Source of the DNA: Pandoraea sp.
GTDB taxonomy: Bacteria; Pseudomonadota; Gammaproteobacteria; Burkholderiales; Burkholderiaceae
Direction of reading: 5' to 3'
DNA length: 64,000 nt
Assembly (NCBI RefSeq): GCF_004297875.1
Contig: NZ_SCSK01000004.1
Span: 1-64,000 of the forward strand
The notes under the pieces were generated by a model that made no database searches, had not been told where the DNA came from, and saw only the letters and a program-made list of their open reading frames with translations. Both the position numbers and the translations under genes were made by a program. Numbering within the stretch: position 1 is the stretch's first letter; each line of letters starts with the position of its first letter. Positions 1 through 14,806 of the stretch are shown in pieces.

Positions 1-112
1 TCGTCTGTCAGCTCAATCCCCGGGGCCACTCGCAATTGCTCGCTCCAATGCAAACCGAAGTAGACCATTGGAGGAACTCAAATCAATTAAGTTCACTCAA
101 GAATCAAACACT
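1..112. other. Foreign-looking flank abutting a cut exbB-like gene
   Basis: About 110 bases of clearly lower GC than the neighbouring genes. They contain no open frame that I recognise, and short frames end at stops close to the junction. The exbB-like frame coming from the right loses family similarity here and meets a stop at once. This suggests the end of an insertion sequence or a deletion junction, but I cannot identify terminal repeats or a transposase because the window begins here. Confidence 0.4.
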
Positions 113-482
113 ACACTAGCGTGACGATCGTGTCAAGCACCCAGAGGAAGCGGTCGATGCGCGGCGCCTGGCGCATGATGACCTCCTCCATGCAGGACTC
201 CAGTGCGTCGTCCGACGTATGTCCGGCCAACCGCGCGGCGCTGGCAAACAGGCTGGCTGCGGGCATGCCGCGGAACTGCTCAGCGCATGCAGCCAGCGTC
301 GCGGCGCTGAGCAATTCGCTGCGGTCGATCGCATCGAGCGCGGCGTGGCTGCTGGCCGCTGCACGGTGCAGGAACCAGAACCGCTCGATGATGACGGTCA
401 GGGCGACCAGCAGCATGGCGGCAATGACATAGAGCACCCCGTCCGAATTGTTCGCCAGGTGCATGAAAGTGTCGACGGTCAT
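111..482 (-). pseudogene. Truncated ExbB/TolQ/MotA-family proton channel subunit
   Basis: The protein would energise TonB-dependent transport from the inner membrane. The 123-residue product has the family N-terminus: a short periplasmic segment, a first membrane helix at about residues 15-34 (GVLYVIAAMLLVAL...IERF), and a cytoplasmic loop ending ...RFLWVLDTIVTL. Intact ExbB proteins continue from that point into two more helices and total about 220-240 residues; here a stop follows immediately. I place the start at the ATG at 482, which has GGAG eight bases upstream, rather than the TTG at 497. It lies directly downstream of the TonB receptor gene, so the two were probably an operon. ExbD and TonB are not seen. 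Probably non-functional. Confidence 0.7.
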
Positions 483-497
483 GACGTCAATCTCCAA

Positions 498-2666
498 TTA
501 GAAAGAGGTGGCCAGCGTGGCGATGATCGAGCGGCCCGGGACGGTCCAGTACAGCGGCGTGTTGTCGGCCGCGGTGTAGCCGGCCAGTGCATCGATGCTG
601 GTGCGATTGAACAGGTTGTCGATCTGGAAGCCGATGCGCGTGTCATGCGTCCACGGCGCGAGGTGTTTGATGGTGTAGACCGCCGCCAGGTTGGTCACCG
701 CGAAGCCGCCGATCGGTTGTGTATCGCCGGTGTCGCCGAACTGGCGGCCGACGAACTTGGTGATCAGCGAGCCGTACAGCGGGCCATGCTGATAAATCAG
801 GCCGGCCGCGGCGGTCTGACGCGGTGCGTTGGGCATCCAGCTGCCGGTGTCTTTCTGCTTGGCCGAGTTGAAGGTGAGGTTGCCGTACAGGCTGAAACCG
901 TCGCCCGCATAGACCGTGGCCTCGGTCTCGATACCCTTGTAGATCGCGCCGCCTGCGTTGCTGAAGGTGGTATTGCCGGCGACCGTGCGCTTGGTCACCG
1001 CATTGAGAAAATCGATGTAATACGCATCGGCGGCCAGCGTCAGGCGGCCGGTCTTGTAGGTCGTGCCGATTTGATAATTATTGGTCTGCTCGGGGTTGGG
1101 CTGCCCGGAAATCGACGGATTCTGCACATAGAAAACATTCAGGTTGGGTGCCAGGAAGCCCTGCGCATATTGTGCGTAGGCGCTCCAGTTGGGCGTGATC
1201 CGTTCGTGCGCGGTCAGCGACGGCAGGAACTTGGTCCAGGTGTGGCTGTAATCGAGTGGGGCGCCGGATCCCTGGTTTTGCGGTGTGGAGATACTGCGAT
1301 TGAACGACACGTACTTCACGCCCGGCGTCAGCGTCAGGCCATGGCCCAGATCCCAGGCGTATTGGGCGTAGGGCTCAAACGTCTGCAGCGTATCGTTCAT
1401 CGTGAAGTTCAGCGACTCGAAAGCGAAATTCAGCGAATCGTCGACATTGAAGTTGTTGCGGAAGTTCGTTTGACGAGTGATCCACAACCCGGTCTTCAGC
1501 TTGCCCGGGCCAAGTTTTCGCTCGGCGTTAAGCACATCACCCACGGCCCGGTAGTTGTTGTTCATCTCCTGGCCGGGCACGTTGTTGGCGCCGAAGTTGG
1601 TGCCGTTCGGCGTCTCGCCATTCGGATCTGCGCCGTTGAACCCGTTGTGGTAATAGCCATACGTATACAGCTTGTTGTCGATCGCCCACTCGCCAAGTTT
1701 GGTTTGGATACCGAGGTACTCGAAATCGGTATTGATCTTGTCGAAGTTGTAGCCGTAATAGGATTGGCTGGTCGGATCGGTGCTCAGGCCGAAGTCGGGC
1801 CCGAATTGCTGGATTTGCGCGGCGGTCGCGCCAACCGGGACGTTCTGATGAATGCGCGAATAAGTCGCGAACAAGGTCACCAGCGTGTTGTCGCCGATCG
1901 GTTTTTCGAGCTTGAAGTAGGTGTTCTTGCGGCTCAGGTGGGCGTTGGTCAAATAGCCATCACTGCCGATCTGGTTGTAGCCGAACAGCACGCGGGCGTC
2001 GCCCCATTGTTTCATGTCGCCGCTGTTGAATTCAGCGCTGCCCAGCCACGTGTTGAAGCTGCCGTACGACCCTGCCACGTTAAAGGCCGGTTTGTCGGAC
2101 AACGCCTTGGAGGTCAGGCCGATTGTGCCGCCGAAGGTGGCGAAGCCGATTTGCGAGGCATCCCCCGGGCCGCGGTCGACCGACATATTGCCCAGCGCCT
2201 GGGAGGCGAAGAACGACGTCGAGTGGTGGGTGAAGTCGTTCGAGTCGCCGAAGGGAATGCCGTCGAACGTCACGTTGTACTGGCCATCCTGAAACCCTCG
2301 AATCGACAGGCTTTGCGATTCCATCAAGCCCGGACCGTTGGGATCGACGTTCGACACGCTAGGCGCGATCTGCAGAATGTCGGTGTAGTTCGACGTCGGC
2401 GCGGTGCTGTTCTCGATGTAATGGCGGCTGATGATCGACTTGGGCTGGGTCGTGGTGAGCGACCCCTGGGTGGGCGCCTGCGCCGGTGCGGACTGCGGGT
2501 TGTTCGCCCCCGAGCCGCCGGCTGCCGACCAGTTCGCGGTGCTTTGCACGGAACCGAGGTCGCCCGAGGCCTGTGCATGGGAAACCTGGGCGCCGGCAGC
2601 GCATAACGATGCGAGGATCAATTGCGCCAGCGGTTTTTTACGGAACTGCGGAACTACCCGTTTCAT
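498..2666 (-). CDS. TonB-dependent outer-membrane receptor
   Basis: A 722-residue outer-membrane receptor, probably for a ferric siderophore or another large ligand; the substrate cannot be read from the sequence. It has a signal peptide (hydrophobic residues about 12-30, cleavage near SHA/QA), then a plug domain at roughly 80-190 with the typical stretch TDILQIAPSVSNVDPNGPG and LSIRGFQDGQYNVTFDGIP. A long beta-barrel follows, with alternating aromatic strands and a C-terminal phenylalanine (ATLATSF), the usual barrel-assembly signal. The start at 2666 has AAGGA at good spacing; a TTG at 2684 is possible. A perfect AT-rich palindrome about 100 bases upstream may be its operator. It is followed directly by the broken exbB-like gene. 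Confidence 0.88.
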   Translation of the reverse strand: MKRVVPQFRKKPLAQLILASLCAAGAQVSHAQASGDLGSVQSTANWSAAGGSGANNPQSAPAQAPTQGSLTTTQPKSIISRHYIENSTAPTSNYTDILQIAPSVSNVDPNGPGLMESQSLSIRGFQDGQYNVTFDGIPFGDSNDFTHHSTSFFASQALGNMSVDRGPGDASQIGFATFGGTIGLTSKALSDKPAFNVAGSYGSFNTWLGSAEFNSGDMKQWGDARVLFGYNQIGSDGYLTNAHLSRKNTYFKLEKPIGDNTLVTLFATYSRIHQNVPVGATAAQIQQFGPDFGLSTDPTSQSYYGYNFDKINTDFEYLGIQTKLGEWAIDNKLYTYGYYHNGFNGADPNGETPNGTNFGANNVPGQEMNNNYRAVGDVLNAERKLGPGKLKTGLWITRQTNFRNNFNVDDSLNFAFESLNFTMNDTLQTFEPYAQYAWDLGHGLTLTPGVKYVSFNRSISTPQNQGSGAPLDYSHTWTKFLPSLTAHERITPNWSAYAQYAQGFLAPNLNVFYVQNPSISGQPNPEQTNNYQIGTTYKTGRLTLAADAYYIDFLNAVTKRTVAGNTTFSNAGGAIYKGIETEATVYAGDGFSLYGNLTFNSAKQKDTGSWMPNAPRQTAAAGLIYQHGPLYGSLITKFVGRQFGDTGDTQPIGGFAVTNLAAVYTIKHLAPWTHDTRIGFQIDNLFNRTSIDALAGYTAADNTPLYWTVPGRSIIATLATSF

Positions 2667-2763
2667 ATCGGCATCCTTATTCAAATCAGTTGTAAGACGA
2701 CGTTTCGAATGAGGCGCGATGCTAACAATGGTTTCTGACAGAACCGTGAATATCTTCCTAAGT

Positions 2764-2787
2764 TTTAATTAGGTTTTCCTAATTAAA
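2764..2787. promoter_or_regulatory. Palindromic operator candidate upstream of the TonB receptor
   Basis: Two perfect 10-base inverted arms, TTTAATTAGG and CCTAATTAAA, are separated by TTTT. The site sits between the end of the efflux operon and the start of the TonB receptor, in its likely promoter. The half-site TAATTAG is also the half-site of the palindrome in front of marR (7992-8015), so the same MarR protein may bind both, though the half-site spacing differs by two bases. An AT-rich stem makes it a poor terminator. Confidence 0.5.
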
Positions 2788-2837
2788 TGAATATGTCCAA
2801 AATGTGACGCTGAGGGGAAATTTGGATGAGCGTTTGC

Positions 2838-4310
2838 TTAGGATGGCGACTTTACGGCGGTAGCGCTCGAGTGCGTGGCGGACTCGATTGGAACGCCTTG
2901 CCAGCCGCCGCCAAGCGCCAGAAACAGATTGACCTGATCGAGCGCAACTTGCCGGTCGGCCGCAGCCAACGCCGCATCGGTATTGGCCAGCGTACGATCG
3001 GCATCGAGACTGGCGAGGTACGGTGTCTTGCCCGCCCGGTACAGGACCCGGTTCTGTTGCGCTGCCTGGCGGGCCGCATCGCGCGCGGCGCGTAACTCGC
3101 CTCGGCTGGCGAGGTCGTGCGTGTAGCGGGTCAAGGCTGTCTCGGTTTCCTTGAGCGCGTTGAGCACGACACCGTCGAAGTGGGCCAGGGCTGCCTCGGT
3201 GCCGGCGCGTGCGCCGCGGATGCGCGCGCGTGCACCATTATCGGGCAGGGTCCAGGAGATCAGTGGCCCGATATTCCAGCGCCCGGTCGAGGCCTTTCCC
3301 AGGTCTTCCAGCACGCCGGTGAAGCCGCCCGAGGCGCCGATCACGATATCCGGATATAGCGCTGCGGTAGCCACGCCGATGCGCGCCGTGGCGGCGGCCA
3401 GTTGGCGCTCGGCCTCGCGCACGTCGGGCCGGCGCCTGAGCAGCGCGGTGCCGTCGCCGACCGGAATCGGCTGGCGCAGCGCCGGCGCGTGCGTGCAGAC
3501 GAGCGCCGACGCATCGAATTCGCGCGGTGTTTTGCCCACCATCACGGCCAGTTGCAGCAGCGCGGCATCGTGTGCAGCTTCGAATTTCGGCAAGTTGGCA
3601 CGCAACAGGTCGGCTTGCGCCTGGGCGCGCAGCACGTCGGTGCTGCGGCCCCGCCCGGCGGCTTCGAGCCGCCGGGCGATGTCGACGCTGCGGTTTTGCA
3701 GATCGAGTTGCCGGCGGACTACGTCCAGTGCCTGGGTGGCGGCGCAGCTCTCCACATAGGCGCGCACGGTTTGCGCGGCGACGTTCACGCGCACAAGATC
3801 GAGCGCTGCCTGGCTGGCCTGGGTGTCGGCCGCGGCCGCTTGCTCGGCGCGCTTGAGCTTGCCGAACAGATCGAGGTCGTATGACACGCTCAGGCCGGCG
3901 TCTCCTTCGTTGATGACCGGCAGCTTTTCGCTCAGCAGATATTGTTCGCCCGATTCCTGGGCCCGCTTGAGCGCGCCTTCGATGGCGCCGTGAAAACCGC
4001 GCTCGGCATTGACTTCGTCGCGCACCGCGAGCGTGCGGCGCAGATTCGCGGCGGCCACGCGTACGTCGGTGTTGGCCGCAAGCGCCTGCCGCACCAGGCT
4101 ATTGAGGGCGGGGTCGTCATACAGGCGCCACCAGTTGCCCGGCACCGGAGCAAGCGTGACGGCGGCGCCGTGCGCGCGGGTGAATTCGGCATTGGCCGAT
4201 GGGCGGTTGATAGCCGCCCTGGCCGGCAGATGATAGTCGGGGCCGACCACCGCGCAACCCAGCAGGCATTGCAACAGCACGAGCGCCACGGCAAGGCGGA
4301 TGGGTTTCAT
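2838..4310 (-). CDS. NodT-family outer-membrane efflux lipoprotein
   Basis: A TolC/NodT-type outer-membrane channel of 490 residues. It would form the exit duct of the tripartite pump encoded by the genes before it. The N-terminus is a lipoprotein signal with lipobox LLGC (Cys19), followed by the NodT-family opening VGPDYHLPA. Two duplicated coiled-coil/OEP regions follow, with motifs such as GNWWRLYDDPALNSLVRQAL and RRPDVREAERQLAAATARIGVA. The start is at 4310, where it overlaps the HlyD stop in an ATGA, showing translational coupling. Last gene of the marR-FUSC-DUF1656-hlyD-nodT operon. Confidence 0.9.
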   Translation of the reverse strand: MKPIRLAVALVLLQCLLGCAVVGPDYHLPARAAINRPSANAEFTRAHGAAVTLAPVPGNWWRLYDDPALNSLVRQALAANTDVRVAAANLRRTLAVRDEVNAERGFHGAIEGALKRAQESGEQYLLSEKLPVINEGDAGLSVSYDLDLFGKLKRAEQAAAADTQASQAALDLVRVNVAAQTVRAYVESCAATQALDVVRRQLDLQNRSVDIARRLEAAGRGRSTDVLRAQAQADLLRANLPKFEAAHDAALLQLAVMVGKTPREFDASALVCTHAPALRQPIPVGDGTALLRRRPDVREAERQLAAATARIGVATAALYPDIVIGASGGFTGVLEDLGKASTGRWNIGPLISWTLPDNGARARIRGARAGTEAALAHFDGVVLNALKETETALTRYTHDLASRGELRAARDAARQAAQQNRVLYRAGKTPYLASLDADRTLANTDAALAAADRQVALDQVNLFLALGGGWQGVPIESATHSSATAVKSPS

Positions 4311-5203
4311 GAGCGCGCTCCCGATCTGTGCGCAGAGGCGTCGGTGTCGATCGACACGGTCGCGGTGCGGCCGGCGATCAGGCGGATATCGCGCGGCACG
4401 TCGTCGAGCGCCACGCGCACGGGAATGCGCTGCGCCAGGCGCACCCAACTGAAGGTCGGATTGACGTTCGGCAGCAGGTTCGCGCCATTGCTGCGGTCGC
4501 GGTCCTCGATGCCGGCGGCGATGCTTTGCACGTGGCCGCGCAGCGTCTGCGATTCACCCATGATGCGAATTTTGACCGGCTGGCCGATGCGGATGTCGTG
4601 CAGTTTGGTTTCTTCGAAGTAGCCGTCGACATGGAACGAATGCGCATCGACGATCGACAGCACCGGCTTGCCGGTCACCACATAGTCCCCAACGCGCGGC
4701 GTGCGGTCGCTCAGGAAGCCGTCGACCGGGCTGAGCACGGTGGCGCGCCGCAAATTCAGTTCGGCCAGGGAGACGGCGGTCTTTGCCTGGGCCAGGGCCG
4801 CTTCGTCCTGCAGCACTCGGGCCTGGCTTTGTTCGGTGGTTTCCTGGGCGACCAGATTGCCCAGTGCGCGATTGCGTGCCGCTTCGCGGCGCGCTTCGGC
4901 CAACGCCGCGCTTTGCGAGGCAACGACTTCCCGGGCATGCTGCAACGCGAGCTCGAAGCGCGCGCGATCAATGACGAACAGCACCTGTCCCTGCTTGACG
5001 GTCTGGTTGTCGCGGGCCATCACCTGGGTGATCTGGCCGCTTACGTCGGGGGCGATCTGCACGACGTCGGCGCCAACCTGGCCATCGCGCGTCCATGGCG
5101 CAACGGTGTAGTAGTCCCACAGGCGAGCGCCGATCACGGCGGCGAGTGCCGCCAGTGCCAAAGTGAGGATGACGGATCCGATGAAGCGGGTATCTTTTTT
5201 CAT
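4307..5203 (-). CDS. HlyD/AaeA-type membrane-fusion protein
   Basis: A periplasmic adaptor of 298 residues that links the inner-membrane FUSC pump to the NodT channel. It begins with one membrane anchor (residues about 9-28), followed by YYTVAPWTRDGQV and DVVQIAPDVSGQI, the biotinyl-lipoyl half-motif usual in AaeA/EmrA proteins. A helical hairpin rich in Ala/Glu/Arg (about 75-150) and the second lipoyl half VLSPVDGFLSDRTPRVGDYV come next. The start at 5203 overlaps the DUF1656 stop by ATGA, and its own stop overlaps nodT. AaeA-like by gene order; the substrate is probably an aromatic acid or similar small toxic compound, which is inference. Confidence 0.9.
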   Translation of the reverse strand: MKKDTRFIGSVILTLALAALAAVIGARLWDYYTVAPWTRDGQVGADVVQIAPDVSGQITQVMARDNQTVKQGQVLFVIDRARFELALQHAREVVASQSAALAEARREAARNRALGNLVAQETTEQSQARVLQDEAALAQAKTAVSLAELNLRRATVLSPVDGFLSDRTPRVGDYVVTGKPVLSIVDAHSFHVDGYFEETKLHDIRIGQPVKIRIMGESQTLRGHVQSIAAGIEDRDRSNGANLLPNVNPTFSWVRLAQRIPVRVALDDVPRDIRLIAGRTATVSIDTDASAHRSGARS

Positions 5204-5409
5204 GATTGCAACCAGTGAATCAGGGAAACCGTGCCGCCGAGCACGATCACGTAAAGCGCCAGATTGAACAGCGAGCGGTGCCATACGAGCCGGTAGAAGC
5301 CCGAGCGCCCGAGCAGCATGCGCAGGCCGGTGGTGATCGCGAAGGCGATCAGCATCCAGCCCAGCACGCTGGGAACGAACACACCGTAAATATTGATTTC
5401 GCCGCTCAT
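5200..5409 (-). CDS. DUF1656 small membrane protein (AaeX-like)
   Basis: A 69-residue inner-membrane protein with two predicted helices (about residues 8-28 and 44-64) and the family opening EINIYGVFVPS. DUF1656 proteins almost always lie between an FUSC pump and an HlyD adaptor, as here, and AaeX in E. coli is the best-known relative. Its molecular role is not established. It overlaps hlyD by four bases and follows the FUSC gene after about 40 bases. Confidence 0.88.
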   Translation of the reverse strand: MSGEINIYGVFVPSVLGWMLIAFAITTGLRMLLGRSGFYRLVWHRSLFNLALYVIVLGGTVSLIHWLQS

Positions 5410-5450
5410 TCTTCTGTCAGTCCCGGCCGCTGGCCGGTCTCGTTCAAACG

Positions 5451-7499
5451 TTAAAAATCAACCGCCGCTGGCTGCGCGGGCACGCTCGGCATCCGCAGGG
5501 CAGCCGCGTTGGGCAGCAATGCCACGCGCAGTTCGACCAGCGCATTGAGCGCGATGCGCGCTGCCGCGGTGCGGCGCGTGACGATGCGCGCGATGGCCGC
5601 GTCGATGCGTTGCTGCAGGTCGGCCTGCGGGGCCTGATGCGTGCGTTCGGCCAGACAGCGCCGGTAGTAATCGGCAAGCGCATCGAGTACCGCCTGGATC
5701 GCATCGCGCGTGGCGCCCGACAGGTCGAGTTCCTCCCGCTGCAGCTCGAGTGTGCTGAAACCGACGCGCAACTCCTTGAAGCCGTCGGTGACGCTGTCAT
5801 TGCCGCTGGCCGCCAGGCGCGGGATCAACTGACCGAGCCGGTCCAGCATGCGGGCGGTGAGCCGCGCATGATCGGTGACGGCATGGCCGGCGGCAGTGTT
5901 GGCAAGGTCGCGCCAGCTCGCGTGCACCAGGCGGCGCAGCGCCAACTCGGTACCGAACGGCCGCGTCAGCAACGTCCAGACGAGTGCGAATAGCACGCCC
6001 GCCACGCCGGCCAGATTGCCGTTGAGAAACGCCGTGAAATCCGCCTGGTAAGCGCCCTGCAGGCCGATGAAGGTCGCGGTGTTGACGGTCAGCAGCATGG
6101 CGATCATGTTAAAGCGCGGTTGCGCGATCAATGTGCCGACGAGCAGGAACGGCAAGGCCAGCAGCATCACCAGCGTGGCGAAGCCGTGCGAGAGCGGCAG
6201 GATCGCGAACAGATAGATTGCGGCGATGACGATGCACACGGCGGTCCAGACGGCAAACGACAGCACCATCGGCGCCGGTTCGTCCTGGGCGGCAAAAAAA
6301 CAGCAGGCGATGGCGCCCAGCGTGACGGCCGCGCCACCGTCGGCCCAGCCGGTGGCGATCCAGATCAGGCTGCCGCAGAACGTCGCCAGGCTCGCGGAGA
6401 GCGCTGAAAACAGGGTCATGCCATGGTCGAGATGGCGCGCCCCACGCGAAATCTCGCGGCGGCGATACGCAGGCGCCCAGGGCGTTCCCGACGCCTTGCC
6501 GGCGATGCGCGCGTGCAGGCTCAGGCAGTCGAGCCAAAGATCGACCAGCGCACCCAGGCGCCAGCGGGCGTTGGCGGCAAGCGCGCCGCCCCAGTCGAGC
6601 GCGTCGCCGGCTGGCGCGTCGCCACGCTCGAGCCGTTCGCGAAAGCGCTGGGCCGTGCCGGCATCGGCCGACATCGTGCGAACCCAACCGGCAATCTCGC
6701 CGGTGAGTTGCTCTAGATCCTCGGGCATCGCGTGCCCCTGGCCGCGCAGCGTGGCGAGCACGGCCGTCAGCGACGAGAGCACCGGCAACAGCATCGACAT
6801 GCGGGCGCGCAATTCACGCGCGTGACGCACCACATCGTCCGTTTCCGGGTCGTATGAAAGCTGGCTGATGAGTTGATCGAGCGCCAGGATGTCGGACGCC
6901 AGCCGGTGCCGGGTGCCGGGATGCCCGGCGGCGCTGCCGGGCGCCAGCGTGTCGGCGGCCCAGGCGGCGGCGTCGCGCAGCCAGTCTTGCGTGCGGGCGT
7001 GGATCACCGGCGCGATCTTGCCCGGAAAGGCGATCGCCCCGACGATGCTGGCGCAGATGATGCCGAGCATGATTTCCTCGCTGCGCGCCACGGCGATGTC
7101 GAACACGGCCTGCGGCTGATCGACGGCGGGCAGGGCGATCAGCGGCAGCGTGTAGGCGGCGAGCATGAACACATAGCTGCGCGGCGTTCGGTGCAGCAGC
7201 GAAATGTAGAGCAGCGAGCCGGTCCATAGCGCCACGACGGCCGCCAGCAGTATTGGCGCGTCGTCGAAAAGCGGCACGAAAGCGACTGCCGCGGTGGCGC
7301 CCAGCAGCGTGCCCAGCACGCGGTACAGCGCCTTGGAGCGGGTGGCGCCGGTCAGCGGATGGGCGACGATATAGACCGCCGACATCGCCCAATAGGGGCG
7401 CGGCAAGCCGGCCGCCATCGCGAGGTAAAGCGCCAGCATGGCGGCAACGAAGGCTTTGAGCGAAAACAGCCAGTCCCGCGCCGAAGGCCAATGACTCAT
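5451..7499 (-). CDS. FUSC-family inner-membrane efflux protein (AaeB-like)
   Basis: The pump component of the tripartite system, 682 residues. It has two clusters of membrane helices (about 20-170 and 350-500) separated and followed by cytoplasmic domains, the usual AaeB/FUSC layout. The opening WLFSLKAFVAAMLALYLAMA and GLPRPYWAMSAVYIVAHPL is typical of the family. The start is the ATG at 7499, 13 bases after the marR stop. An upstream in-frame extension exists but lies inside marR. Context suggests export of aromatic carboxylates or related inhibitors under MarR control. Confidence 0.9.
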   Translation of the reverse strand: MSHWPSARDWLFSLKAFVAAMLALYLAMAAGLPRPYWAMSAVYIVAHPLTGATRSKALYRVLGTLLGATAAVAFVPLFDDAPILLAAVVALWTGSLLYISLLHRTPRSYVFMLAAYTLPLIALPAVDQPQAVFDIAVARSEEIMLGIICASIVGAIAFPGKIAPVIHARTQDWLRDAAAWAADTLAPGSAAGHPGTRHRLASDILALDQLISQLSYDPETDDVVRHARELRARMSMLLPVLSSLTAVLATLRGQGHAMPEDLEQLTGEIAGWVRTMSADAGTAQRFRERLERGDAPAGDALDWGGALAANARWRLGALVDLWLDCLSLHARIAGKASGTPWAPAYRRREISRGARHLDHGMTLFSALSASLATFCGSLIWIATGWADGGAAVTLGAIACCFFAAQDEPAPMVLSFAVWTAVCIVIAAIYLFAILPLSHGFATLVMLLALPFLLVGTLIAQPRFNMIAMLLTVNTATFIGLQGAYQADFTAFLNGNLAGVAGVLFALVWTLLTRPFGTELALRRLVHASWRDLANTAAGHAVTDHARLTARMLDRLGQLIPRLAASGNDSVTDGFKELRVGFSTLELQREELDLSGATRDAIQAVLDALADYYRRCLAERTHQAPQADLQQRIDAAIARIVTRRTAAARIALNALVELRVALLPNAAALRMPSVPAQPAAVDF

Positions 7500-7512
7500 G
7501 GCAGCACCCCGC

Positions 7513-7971
7513 TCACGGACGGGTCGGGGCGCTCGCCGCGTGGGCTGCGTCTCCAATGGCGGCCAACACCCGCAGGGTCGCCTCGACATCTTCCTTGCTG
7601 ACGTTGCGAAACACCGAAGCCCGCAGTGCAATGAGGTCGGCCTCGATTTTCTCGGCCAATGCCCTGCCGGCGTCGGTGTACCAGATCATGTTGGCTCGCC
7701 GGTCGGCCGGATCGACCTCGCGGCGAATCAGGCCCGCACGGCACATCTGGTCGAGCAGGCGCACCAGCGATGCGCCTTCGATGCCGATCTGCTCGGCCAG
7801 CACGTTTTGGCGCACCCCTTCGCCCAGCCGGCCAATGAAAATCAGCGGTGCGGTGCAGGCGCCGGAGATGCCCGACGGCGTAGTGATTGCCTCGGAGATT
7901 TGACGCCATTGCCGCCCGGCGGTCATGAGCGTGCTGGTCAAGGCGAGATGAAGGGAGGTGAGATTGGACAT
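7513..7971 (-). CDS. MarR-family transcriptional regulator
   Basis: A 152-residue winged-helix repressor, first gene of the efflux operon. The DNA-binding core runs from about residue 52 to 110: VLAEQIGIEGASLVRLLDQM as the helix-turn-helix, then GLIRREVDPADRRANMIWYT as the wing with the conserved DRR. MarR proteins usually repress their own operon and are released by small phenolic ligands. A perfect 10+10 base palindrome 20 bases upstream of the start is the obvious autoregulatory site. Confidence 0.9.
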   Translation of the reverse strand: MSNLTSLHLALTSTLMTAGRQWRQISEAITTPSGISGACTAPLIFIGRLGEGVRQNVLAEQIGIEGASLVRLLDQMCRAGLIRREVDPADRRANMIWYTDAGRALAEKIEADLIALRASVFRNVSKEDVEATLRVLAAIGDAAHAASAPTRP

Positions 7972-7991
7972 GGCAATAAATTAGCATACTG

Positions 7992-8015
7992 ATAATTAGA
8001 TAGCAATCTAATTAT
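7992..8015. promoter_or_regulatory. Palindromic MarR operator
   Basis: Perfect 10-base arms, ATAATTAGAT and ATCTAATTAT, with a 4-base spacer AGCA, centred about 30 bases before the marR start codon. Length and symmetry match MarR-family operators. Its half-site TAATTAG recurs at 2764-2787. Confidence 0.7.
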
Positions 8016-8102
8016 TTATGCAGAATTGATATTTTTTGAGGCCATGCTTTGCGCCAAAGCACGGCGGCCGACGACGACGCGGGCCGTCAGCCGCCGGACC
8101 GA

Positions 8103-8588
8103 TCAGTGGCGATATGCCGGACGGCGGCGCGAAAACTGCGCTGTTTCGGCTTGTTCCATGAGGTCCATGAATTGCTGCGTGCGCATGTGAATCAGCGCCT
8201 CATGGTCGCCGGCCTCGAAGTACACGTCGGCCTGGCTGGCGAGACTTTGGTCGACGTAGGTCGGCAATCCGTAGGCTGCGCACACCGGGGGAATGGCGCC
8301 GATGTCGCAGTCCTTGAACAGGCCGGGCAAATCGCTCTCCTTGGCCAGTACCAGCCGCCGTCCGGTCTGCGCCCACAGCTTGGCCAGTTGCAGCCGGTGC
8401 GTGGCGGGCAGCACCGCAGCGACGTAGCCGCGTTCATCCTCCAGGAGTACCGTCTTGGCAAGGCGGTCGGCCGGAATATGCGCGGCTTCGGCTGTTTCGG
8501 CGCTGGTGTGGGTATGACGGTGCTGCACGATGTCGTATTCGCTGCCTTTTTCACGCAGGCAGTCCTCTAGAGTGGTGGCGATCGACAT
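8103..8588 (-). CDS. YbaK/ProX-type aminoacyl-tRNA deacylase
   Basis: A 161-residue single-domain protein of the YbaK/EbsC family, which hydrolyses mischarged tRNAs such as Cys- or Ala-tRNA(Pro). Visible features are HRHTHTSAETAEAAHIPADRLAKTVLL, including the lysine conserved in editing domains, and IGAIPPVCAAYGLPTYVDQSL, the GxxPP-like substrate loop near residue 105. The start at 8588 has a strong GGAGG upstream (complement of 8590-8600). It is monocistronic, divergent from uvrA. Which tRNA it edits cannot be told from sequence alone. Confidence 0.82.
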   Translation of the reverse strand: MSIATTLEDCLREKGSEYDIVQHRHTHTSAETAEAAHIPADRLAKTVLLEDERGYVAAVLPATHRLQLAKLWAQTGRRLVLAKESDLPGLFKDCDIGAIPPVCAAYGLPTYVDQSLASQADVYFEAGDHEALIHMRTQQFMDLMEQAETAQFSRRRPAYRH

Positions 8589-8701
8589 GGGGGCCTCCTC
8601 GGGAGAACGGGAGTCCCGCGGGCTCCCTGGTTTTCCAGCATAGGGCGTTCTCGCGCCGATTGACAGGCGAACCGGGTGCGAATGAGAAGTCCGCTGCAAA
8701 G

Positions 8702-8717
8702 CTGTATAAATGTACAG
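8702..8717. promoter_or_regulatory. LexA (SOS) box upstream of uvrA-like gene
   Basis: CTGTATAAATGTACAG matches the LexA consensus CTGT-N8-ACAG exactly, with an AT-rich centre. It lies about 130 bases before the start of the UvrA-like gene, and about 115 bases before the divergent ybaK-like gene. It implies DNA-damage induction of the UvrA protein. Confidence 0.85.
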
Positions 8718-8846
8718 TAGAATATTCCTATTTTTGCGGCAACCCATTGCCGCGGCGAAGCGCCGGCGCACCGGGTGAGCGTCGCGACGCCGCGCTGCGT
8801 ATCGGGCCAACAGCATTGGCTCAACGCCTTGTGAGGATCGAATAAA

Positions 8847-14747
<5,901 letters not shown>

Positions 14748-14771
14748 CCCGAAGCCGGAATGCGGGCGATC

Positions 14772-14791
14772 CGGCGGGTCGCGGCCCGCCG
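14772..14791 (+). terminator. GC hairpin after uvrA
   Basis: A 7-base GC stem (CGGCGGG with CCCGCCG, 6-base loop) lies 25 bases after the uvrA stop and between convergent genes. It is followed by CAACTCTTTT, a weak T-rich tail. Possible bidirectional terminator. Confidence 0.45.
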
Positions 14792-14806
14792 CAACTCTTT
14801 TGCCGC

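Noticed and set aside
219..2606. 795-codon plus-strand open frame opposite the TonB receptor
   Set aside because: Shadow of a high-GC gene: Arg/Val/Gly-rich with no domain, while the minus-strand receptor has a signal peptide, plug and barrel.
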